Source: Acidobacteriota bacterium (GTDB taxonomy: Bacteria > Acidobacteriota > Terriglobia > UBA7540). From it: a stretch of DNA of 13,098 nt. Under the pieces are notes generated by a model. It was not told the DNA's origin, searched no databases, and was given only the letters and a program-made list of their open reading frames with translations. How positions within the stretch are numbered: position 1 is the stretch's first letter; each line of letters starts with the position of its first letter. Shown in pieces: positions 7,269-13,098 of this stretch. Where the stretch lies: the NCBI GenBank assembly GCA_021828245.1, contig JAKASC010000042.1, positions 1-13,098 of the forward strand, given 5' to 3'. The translations under genes and the position numbers were made by a program.

Positions 7269-8027
7269 ATGAACCGCAGAAAATTTCTCGACGGTCTTGT
7301 GAAGACGGGGACGGTTGCGGCGCTGGGAGCAGGCCCTGCGGCGATCGCCTCACCGCGCCCTCTTTGTCCTCCCTCGCCCGCCGCGCCACCGGCCGCCGGC
7401 GGAGCGCCCAACAGCCATTGGATTATTCCCTCGGACAAGCCGGATCAATTTCACCTCAAGGTCATGGAATTCAATCCCATTCCGGCTCCCGACCTCGCCA
7501 CCTGGGAATTGGAGATTGGCGGCTTGGTTGAGAAACCCTTGCGGCTGAAGCTGGCGGACCTTCATTCTTTGCCTCAGATTACACAAAGCAGCCGGCTAAA
7601 ATGCGTTCAATGTTGGTCGGCTCGAATTACGTGGAATGGATTTCGAGCCAAGGAGCTCCTCAAAATTATTCGGCCGAAGCCGGGCGCCACCTGGATGCGC
7701 GTGGACTGCGCCGATCGCTATTACGATTTTCACAGCCTGGAAGCGTTGCTCTATCCTCACACCCTCTTTGCAACGGGCATGTATGGCCATCCCTTGACGC
7801 CCGAGCACGGCGCGCCGCTGCGATTGGTGATTCCTTTTGAGTACGGATACAAATCCACCAAGCTCATTACAAAGATTACGATGATGAATCATGGCGGAAA
7901 AGGAGTGGTGGCTGATACTTGGCCTTATTACACGCAAAGCGGCAGAATCCAACCGGGCTACGACCACCCCTTCGATATTCCCGGCGTGACCAAGAGCATC
8001 AAAGGCGGCGAGATAACGGAGTACTGA
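7269..8027 (+). CDS. Tat-exported molybdopterin oxidoreductase, MsrP/sulfite-oxidase family
   Basis: A 252-residue protein with a clear Tat signal (NRRKFLDGLVKTG at about 2-14). The core is the sulfite-oxidase-type molybdopterin domain. RLKCVQCWSARITWNGF (109-125) matches the family's C-V-x-x-W-S...W-x-G-F motif, so Cys112 is the expected molybdenum ligand. HGAPLRLVIPFEYGYKS matches the pterin-binding region of MsrP (YedY). MsrP reduces methionine sulfoxides in periplasmic proteins, taking electrons from the haem membrane protein MsrQ; other family members oxidise sulfite or have unknown substrates. No msrQ-like gene or c-type cytochrome is next to it. A second cysteine, Cys115, sits three residues after the ligand. 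The ATG is supported by GAGG 6 nt upstream. The next gene starts 8 nt after its stop, so the two are almost certainly cotranscribed. The exact substrate is uncertain. Confidence 0.88.
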   Translation: MNRRKFLDGLVKTGTVAALGAGPAAIASPRPLCPPSPAAPPAAGGAPNSHWIIPSDKPDQFHLKVMEFNPIPAPDLATWELEIGGLVEKPLRLKLADLHSLPQITQSSRLKCVQCWSARITWNGFRAKELLKIIRPKPGATWMRVDCADRYYDFHSLEALLYPHTLFATGMYGHPLTPEHGAPLRLVIPFEYGYKSTKLITKITMMNHGGKGVVADTWPYYTQSGRIQPGYDHPFDIPGVTKSIKGGEITEY

Positions 8028-8035
8028 GGCGAACC

Positions 8036-9229
8036 ATGCCGGACACAACGGAAAGCCTTGGCCATGATTGGAACCCACGACGGCGTGATGTGCTCCGCCT
8101 GATTGCGGCTTTTCTCGCAGAGCATTTTTTGCCTCGACGTGCGTTGGCGGAAAGGCTCAGGAGCTACAAAAAACCGACCCATCGGGTCATCATTGCGACC
8201 TTTGGCGGCGGCGCCCGTTACAAAGACACCCTAGCTCCAGAAGGCTGGCGGAATATTCCCCATCTGACGCAGGATCTGATTCCGCAAGGCCTGCTCTATC
8301 CGACAGCCATCAACGACGGCATTACCGACCACTATAACTCGAGCGCCGCTCTGGTGACGGGCAACTGGCAACCCGTGGACCCGTGGGGAAGTCAGCCGCC
8401 TTTGAGCCCGACGCTGTTTGAATATTTCCGCAAAGAACGTAGGCTCCCCGCCGAAGAGGCGTGGGTGATTGCCACGAACAAAAGTTTCGGCCTGATGGGG
8501 GCGAGCAATGTCCGAGGTTATGGTGACCGCTACGCGGCCAACGTAATTCTGCCGAAACAGCTTCTACTCGATGCCATTCAGCACGCCGTCAGCACGGATA
8601 AAGGCCCGGGCGTGGAGAATCGGGAGGCTTTCGCCAAGCAGATGCTTTCTTCCCTCGACGAAGGCTATGAAGGCTTCGGCTGGCAGGTGTATGAGTCCGG
8701 GCACCACATCAGCCATGAACTCAAACTTAGCCTGGAGAAGGCGCTTCTCGATTATTTCAACGACCCGCGCGTGCCCTCGAGCGGAGACACGCTGACGTTT
8801 TTTATGGCCAAGGAAATCATGCGACGATTCTCTCCTTCGCTGATGCTGGTGAATTTCTGGGACATGGATATAGCTCACTTCGGTTCTTATTCGCTCTATC
8901 TTCAGGGCATCATGCGGACCGATCGGCTGGTGTGGGATTTGTGGCAATACGTGCAAACTTCTCCGGACTATCGCGGCCGCACCACCATGTTTGTGATTCC
9001 GGAGCTGGGACGCGATGCCGATGCGGATGGAAACGGTTTTTGCAACCACCGGAGCGGTGATCCCTCCTGCCGGCGCGTATGGCTGCTGGCGCTTGGCGAA
9101 GGGGTGCCTCGTCGAGCGGGTTCGGAACGGCCCATCCGGCACGTGGACATTGCGCCGACGGTGGCGGAAATCCTTGGCTTCAAGGCTCCTGACCTGCAGG
9201 GTAAGCCCCTGGTGGAATTGGCCGTTTAG
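8036..9229 (+). CDS. Tat-exported alkaline-phosphatase-superfamily protein, DUF1501-like
   Basis: 397 residues. The start at 8036 has GAGG 6 nt upstream, overlapping the preceding stop codon; the frame is open further back into the upstream gene, but that part is antiparallel to good start signals. NPRRRDVLRLIAAFLAE (about 13-29) looks like a Tat signal. Fold landmarks are VIIATFGGGARYKDT (51-65), the nucleophile-loop region NSSAALVTGNW (101-111), NFWDMDIAHFGSY (273-285, a D-x-D-x-x-H metal motif), VIPELGRDADADGNGFCNHRSG (320-341), which recalls the E-F-G-R...D-H region of DUF1501 proteins, and the C-terminal DIAPTVAEILG...GKPL. The usual first metal aspartate and the Asp-His pair of true phosphatases are replaced (FGG; EL), so activity is uncertain. 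It probably acts in the periplasm with the Mo-enzyme encoded before it. Confidence 0.75.
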   Translation: MPDTTESLGHDWNPRRRDVLRLIAAFLAEHFLPRRALAERLRSYKKPTHRVIIATFGGGARYKDTLAPEGWRNIPHLTQDLIPQGLLYPTAINDGITDHYNSSAALVTGNWQPVDPWGSQPPLSPTLFEYFRKERRLPAEEAWVIATNKSFGLMGASNVRGYGDRYAANVILPKQLLLDAIQHAVSTDKGPGVENREAFAKQMLSSLDEGYEGFGWQVYESGHHISHELKLSLEKALLDYFNDPRVPSSGDTLTFFMAKEIMRRFSPSLMLVNFWDMDIAHFGSYSLYLQGIMRTDRLVWDLWQYVQTSPDYRGRTTMFVIPELGRDADADGNGFCNHRSGDPSCRRVWLLALGEGVPRRAGSERPIRHVDIAPTVAEILGFKAPDLQGKPLVELAV

Positions 9230-9250
9230 GCCCTTTCGGCCTTCAAGGCC
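9228..9250 (+). repeat. Three GGCC-core segments able to form alternative hairpins
   Basis: AGGCC (9228-9232), GGCCT (9238-9242) and AGGCC (9246-9250) allow two mutually exclusive 5-bp stems, with loops CTTTC or TCA. They start at the stop codon of the upstream gene. No T-run follows, so a terminator is not supported. The rest of the 92-bp gap shows no clear promoter. Confidence 0.25.
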
Positions 9251-9321
9251 CTCGCGGTGGGTAAAGGATTTGGCAGCGGTCAGGTGATTCGCGTGGCGCC
9301 TCCCGGGGCACAGGACATTCA

Positions 9322-10692
9322 GTGATGGACATTTACGACGGGCTCACTCCAGACGCCAAGGCTTTGGTCGAACAACACCAAGCCGTGCTGAAGCGTCTGC
9401 CGCGGACGTTTCTGGTCAATACCCTCATCCAAATCCAGAGGTGGCCCTCCCTGTTTGAAGCGGAAAGGGATTATTTCCGGGCTTTATTCGATCAGCTCTC
9501 CGCGTTGACTCCAGCAGAGTTTGAACAGATGTTCGGGCCGTTGAGCGCCTTTGAGGCCAAGACGGGCTGCGCGCGGCTCGATGCAAAGAACGCGGCAACT
9601 CTTCAGCAGGAGCAGCTCCAATTTCTGCGACGGCAAAGCACCAACTTCGAATGGCGGCGGTTGATAGGCGCCATTTTCGAGAAGCTCGAGCCGATGGTCG
9701 AAGCGCGGCTTTACTCTTCCAACCTACCGCCGCGCTTGGTCGTGCTCATTTATAGCGAGGGAATTGCCATCGAGCGCGAGACGCTCTGGCAGCGCCTGCG
9801 GGGCGTGGGGGTTCGCATTCCGCTCGACCTCGGCGCCGCGCAAACCACAGAACCTTTCTTGGCCCAGTTGCTCACGGGGAAACCACCCGCCTCCAAAGCA
9901 CCCACACTTTTCAAATGGCTGGACCAAGTGAAGGGCCTTCCACCCTCGCAGCGGTGGCTCATAGAAACCGGGGACGAACTCCACACGATGTGCGAGCAGA
10001 ACGACCAAATCGCCACGGCGGGGCCGAGCGCCACAGGACTTAGCTACCGGCGGCTGCGACCCTATCGGCGACGGCTTTCGGAGGCCATTTACTCTAAGGT
10101 TTCTACCGGCGGCGTCGGTGGGCCGGTGCAGCTTTCAGAATGGCTCGAGACCTTGGAGGCCAGACCGCACGAAGGTTTGTCGCTCTATCACGATCGCGCG
10201 GTCGTGGATTTTATCCGCGATATCCTGGTTCTGGGCGGGAACGGAACATTGATTATCAACAATTCGTTTGTTGAGTGGAGCAGTGTCCAGGCCCTGCACC
10301 GCGCCCGGCCTCGCCTCTTGGTGGCGCGCTTCGGCGTGCGCGATAAGCTCAAACCCTTTAGCAGCCTCCTTTTATTTTCACAACCTCGGCCCACGGATAA
10401 AATTCCCCTCACCCAGGACCCGCTGGGCTCCTTCGTGGACGTGGAGTTGGAAACGTACTACATCTGGCTGAAGTCAAGCGGCGAACTGCCTTACCGCGGG
10501 AAAACGCTGTATCTGCTGTTGGCGGAAGGAGTGAACCAAATGCTGGCCATTCCGGCGTCCGAGGCTGCCCGCGCGAACCTCGATGTATCCACCCGCGTCA
10601 CGCTTCCCGACGTGATGGCGACCATGGCCGAGTGGCTCGGCGTCCCATCACTGCCTGTCAATGGCCGTCCGATCTCGGCGCTGCTTTCTTGA
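9322..10692 (+). CDS. Protein of unknown function, possible diverged relative of its upstream neighbour
   Basis: 456 residues from GTG 9322 (AGGA 6 nt upstream) or 455 from ATG 9325. I do not recognise the protein as a whole. It has no signal peptide, and no upstream in-frame start could supply one, so it appears cytoplasmic. Residues about 10-135 are helical and charged. A strand-like segment LVVLIYSEGIAIERETLWQRL lies at 139-159, another (GTLIINNSFVEWSSVQALHR) at 308-327. The C-terminus reads TLYLLLAEGVN (395-405) and then DVMATMAEWLG...NGRPI (430-451). That tail aligns without gaps with the tail of the preceding DUF1501-like protein (8 of 22 identical, most others conservative), suggesting an alkaline-phosphatase-like fold. 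No D-x-D-x-x-H or equivalent metal motif is visible. It lies 92 bp after its neighbour on the same strand and converges with the gene to its right. Confidence 0.85.
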   Translation: MMDIYDGLTPDAKALVEQHQAVLKRLPRTFLVNTLIQIQRWPSLFEAERDYFRALFDQLSALTPAEFEQMFGPLSAFEAKTGCARLDAKNAATLQQEQLQFLRRQSTNFEWRRLIGAIFEKLEPMVEARLYSSNLPPRLVVLIYSEGIAIERETLWQRLRGVGVRIPLDLGAAQTTEPFLAQLLTGKPPASKAPTLFKWLDQVKGLPPSQRWLIETGDELHTMCEQNDQIATAGPSATGLSYRRLRPYRRRLSEAIYSKVSTGGVGGPVQLSEWLETLEARPHEGLSLYHDRAVVDFIRDILVLGGNGTLIINNSFVEWSSVQALHRARPRLLVARFGVRDKLKPFSSLLLFSQPRPTDKIPLTQDPLGSFVDVELETYYIWLKSSGELPYRGKTLYLLLAEGVNQMLAIPASEAARANLDVSTRVTLPDVMATMAEWLGVPSLPVNGRPISALLS

Positions 10693-10747
10693 GCGAAATC
10701 GCATGGCCGTCGGTCACCCTGCCCCAGGAGGCATCTTCGCAAAAGCT
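10693..10747. other. Short convergent intergenic region
   Basis: These 55 bp separate two convergent genes. The only inverted repeat seen is a weak GCGAA/TTCGC pair (10693-10697 and 10734-10738) with a long loop and no T-run on either side. No intrinsic terminator is supported. Confidence 0.3.
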
Positions 10748-13098
10748 TTACCGAGTAAGCTGCTCCAGGGCGCGCTTCGCCAACGCACTCGAAGGATGCC
10801 GTCCAAGGAATTCTCGCAGGAGGCGCAGCGCGGCGCGGCGCCGACCCTGGATGACATACAGGCGGGCCAGATTCAAGTAGGCTTGCTCAAAATCGGGAGC
10901 CGTCCGGAGACACTGTTGCAGCGTGCGTTCCGCCGCCGAAGGATGCCCCGAACGGAGCAAAACGACACCCAAATTATTTAGCGCGCTGGGAAAATCCGGC
11001 TGGAGTGCAATCGCTTTTTGAAGGAAGCGTTCGGCCTTGGGCAAGTCCTCGTGCTTGGCATAAAACATTCCCAGCGTGTAGCTGGCTTGTGGATCGTTGG
11101 GCGCCACCGAGACGGCTCGTTGAAGTTCCGCTTCTGCTTCAGCCTTCCTCCCGAGCTGGTCGTAAAGATTGCCCAGGTTTTCGAGCGCGATAGCGTCGGA
11201 GGGATCCTGTTGGATAGCGCGCTCAAAATTCGCAATTGCCTGCTGGATGTTGCCTGTTTCAGCCGCGATCATGCCGAGGTTATTCCAAGCATTGGGATAG
11301 ATCGGTTTCAGCCTGACAGCGGTTTGCAGGGCTTGGCGGGCCTCGGCCAGCATGTGCTTTCTTAAGTAGAGGGTTCCGAGATTGTAAAAGGCGTCGGGAT
11401 TCGTGGGGTCGGCTTGAATGGCTTGCCGAAAGGATGTGATGGCCTGATTGCTGTACCCACGTTCAAAAAAGGCAACCCCATAGGTGAATTGATTGCGCTG
11501 AAGAGGACCGCCGTAATAGGTGCCGGCAAACGGCAAGGCCCGCCGAATTCGCTCCGCTGTTGTGCGGGGCGCCGAAGCGCAGTCGCTCAAGACGCTCCGC
11601 GGGTTCACGCGGCCACGGTAAACTCGAATGATCCACCCTTGCGGGTCAATAAGGAATGAAGTGGGCGTAATGAGGTTGCGGTGGCGATCGAACAGATAAC
11701 GGTATAAGAGGTCGTAAATCGCCACCACGTCCGCATCGCCGAGGAGTATTGGAAACCGCATTGAGCGAAGGTTGGCGCGATTCCGAATCTTCATGCTTTC
11801 GGACGTCTGGGGGACCAAGATGGTGAGCAGCGCCACACCCTCATCCGAAAAGCGCGTCAGGTCGGCCTCGAAACGCCGCAGTTGCTCTCTCGATTGCGAG
11901 CAACCGAGCGCCCCAAAATTCAGCAGTAGGGGGCGACCGCGAAAACTTTCGAGCTTTTCCACCTTCCCGTTGAGATCGGGCAAGGCGAAGTCAGGAGCCT
12001 GAAGCGGCTCGATCAGCCAAGTTTGGCTGTGTTCCGAATCGTCTCTGACGGGCAGAGGAAACGAGACCGAGCCGGGACCAAGGGAAGCCGTGCCAAAGGG
12101 AGCAACCCGAAAGGTGGTTTGTCCTTCCTCAATCTCAACATGCGAATTTAGGGGCAGGTTCTCGAATGTCTGTTCCTGACCGTTCGGCCAGCGGACGGTG
12201 GCGCGAACAGCCATTTGGGCGTTTCCCAGGCCGAAGAAGAGTTGCTTGGTGTGTTGGGTCAAAAATCCGCCACCTGCCTGAAGCACTCTCGATTGAAGAC
12301 CCTGCGGGCTCTCGATGCTAACAGTAGCTCCAATGGCGTCTCGGTTGCTCTTCCGGCCTCGAAGGGAAATCGCCAATGCCGCTCCGGGGTGTTGCATACT
12401 GTTGCGGAGCATTCTGAGCCGCGGCGAATTGCGGCTCTTGAGGACAACCTCGAGCCGCCCGTCGTGATCAAAGTCGGCCAACGCGAAGGAGCGGCAATCC
12501 TGAATAATATCGAGCCCCACCACCCCCGAAACATCTATAAAGCCCCCGCGCCGGTTGTTGACATAGAAGACATTGCGTTGATAGCCGTCCCAGGTGCCGT
12601 CGGATCGAATCAACTCATTAATGGCGTTCCAACCTTTTTCGTAACCCGGCGAGGGCAAAGCGTTGAGAGGTGATTGCGCAACTACTTGACGCCAGAAGAA
12701 GCTGGCGAGTTCCTGCTTGCGCGGACCTGAAATGAAGCCGTTGACGATGTACAGATCGGGATAACCGTCCTGATCGAAGTCCCAGGAATCCGAGCACCAC
12801 GCCCAGCGGCCTATGCCCACGCCCGCCGAGGCGGTGACGTCGGCAAAATGATGGTTTCCCAGGTTGCGAAAAAGGGAATTGCCCGAAGCGTGCTTGCGAA
12901 AAAAAGCCCTCACGCGGGGCGTTGCCCGAGGCTGAAAGACATCTTGCGCGGTGACGCGCCGCCCGGCGGCTGTCCACATATCCGCGACGTAGAGGTCCAT
13001 CCGACCATCGTTGTCAAAATCCATCCAGCAGACGCTCATGCCGGCTCCGTAATCCTCCACGCCTGCCGCCTGAGCCACATCGGAAAACGTTCCATTGC
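10748..13098 (-). CDS. FG-GAP / ASPIC-UnbV / redoxin / TPR fusion protein (N-terminus beyond window)
   Basis: The frame is open through the right edge. Codons before the internal GTG at 13078 read NGTFSDV, a standard FG-GAP repeat lead-in, so 13078 is not the true start. The visible 782 residues (numbering from the first full codon) contain calcium-loop-like FG-GAP motifs DFDNDGRMDLY (~26-36), DFDQDGYPDLY (~106-116) and DFDHDGRLEVV (~208-218). An ASPIC/UnbV domain follows at about 240-320 (RDAIGATVSIES, WPNGQEQTFENLP), then a redoxin/TlpA-like thioredoxin fold at about 365-500 (APDFALPDLNGK, LLLNFGALGCSQSREQL, TPTSFLIDPQGWIIRVYRG) and about seven TPRs from about 538 to the end. ASPIC/UnbV with FG-GAP repeats defines CRTAC1-type extracellular proteins. 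The redoxin active site is CSQS, with the second cysteine of CxxC missing. It is probably exported, but the signal peptide is out of view. Confidence 0.9.
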   Translation of the reverse strand, partial: NGTFSDVAQAAGVEDYGAGMSVCWMDFDNDGRMDLYVADMWTAAGRRVTAQDVFQPRATPRVRAFFRKHASGNSLFRNLGNHHFADVTASAGVGIGRWAWCSDSWDFDQDGYPDLYIVNGFISGPRKQELASFFWRQVVAQSPLNALPSPGYEKGWNAINELIRSDGTWDGYQRNVFYVNNRRGGFIDVSGVVGLDIIQDCRSFALADFDHDGRLEVVLKSRNSPRLRMLRNSMQHPGAALAISLRGRKSNRDAIGATVSIESPQGLQSRVLQAGGGFLTQHTKQLFFGLGNAQMAVRATVRWPNGQEQTFENLPLNSHVEIEEGQTTFRVAPFGTASLGPGSVSFPLPVRDDSEHSQTWLIEPLQAPDFALPDLNGKVEKLESFRGRPLLLNFGALGCSQSREQLRRFEADLTRFSDEGVALLTILVPQTSESMKIRNRANLRSMRFPILLGDADVVAIYDLLYRYLFDRHRNLITPTSFLIDPQGWIIRVYRGRVNPRSVLSDCASAPRTTAERIRRALPFAGTYYGGPLQRNQFTYGVAFFERGYSNQAITSFRQAIQADPTNPDAFYNLGTLYLRKHMLAEARQALQTAVRLKPIYPNAWNNLGMIAAETGNIQQAIANFERAIQQDPSDAIALENLGNLYDQLGRKAEAEAELQRAVSVAPNDPQASYTLGMFYAKHEDLPKAERFLQKAIALQPDFPSALNNLGVVLLRSGHPSAAERTLQQCLRTAPDFEQAYLNLARLYVIQGRRRAALRLLREFLGRHPSSALAKRALEQLTR

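Noticed and set aside
7919..8035. Earlier start for the DUF1501-like gene
   Set aside because: It would overlap the Mo-enzyme gene by over 100 bp; the ATG at 8036 has a well-placed GAGG and is followed directly by a Tat-like leader.
10693..10747. Bidirectional terminator between the convergent genes
   Set aside because: Only a 5-bp inverted repeat with a long loop and no T-run on either strand was found.
13076..13078. GTG as the true start of the FG-GAP fusion protein
   Set aside because: The frame continues upstream as NGTFSD, part of a standard FG-GAP repeat, so the gene simply extends beyond the window.

Overview
The window looks like chromosomal DNA of a member of the Acidobacteriota. 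The inference rests on three things: a TonB-dependent outer-membrane receptor of about 1,250 residues with an N-terminal carboxypeptidase-regulatory-like domain (the Oar-like type that these bacteria carry in many copies), a large FG-GAP/ASPIC-UnbV (CRTAC1-type) protein with a TPR tail, and several Tat-exported proteins, all in moderately GC-rich DNA. I saw no rRNA, tRNA, CRISPR array, insertion sequence or phage gene.

Layout. At the left edge (1-66, minus) is the first 22 codons of a gene with a Tat-like leader. It has a compact promoter and a CRP-like palindrome centred at -41.5. Next is a complete LacI/GalR-family repressor gene (295-1326, minus). Between it and the receptor gene (1797-5546, plus) lies a dense regulatory region. 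Two near-consensus sigma-70 promoters point apart and share their -35 bases around 1499-1505. An imperfect LacI-type operator with a central CG covers the predicted rightward start site. The receptor then has a leader of about 260 nt with two perfect GC-rich stem-loops. The simplest reading is that the repressor controls uptake through the receptor, and possibly its own gene, in response to an unknown small ligand.

Downstream, after a structured 230-bp spacer, is a four-gene plus-strand run, probably an operon. It encodes a secreted TPR protein (from about 5781) whose mRNA may be leaderless, a Tat-exported molybdopterin oxidoreductase of the MsrP/sulfite-oxidase family (7269-8027), a Tat-exported alkaline-phosphatase-superfamily protein resembling DUF1501 proteins (8036-9229), and an unrecognised protein without a signal peptide (9322-10692). 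The last two share a similar C-terminal segment, so the fourth may be a diverged relative of the third. Converging on this run from the right is the incomplete minus-strand gene (10748 to beyond 13098) for FG-GAP repeats, ASPIC/UnbV, a redoxin domain with a CxxS active site, and about seven TPRs.

Together the genes suggest an envelope module: nutrient or polymer uptake at the outer membrane, and export of redox and hydrolase-like proteins with TPR scaffolds. The substrate cannot be read from the sequence. The least explained part is the Mo-enzyme / DUF1501-like / unknown-protein trio next to the FG-GAP-redoxin-TPR fusion.
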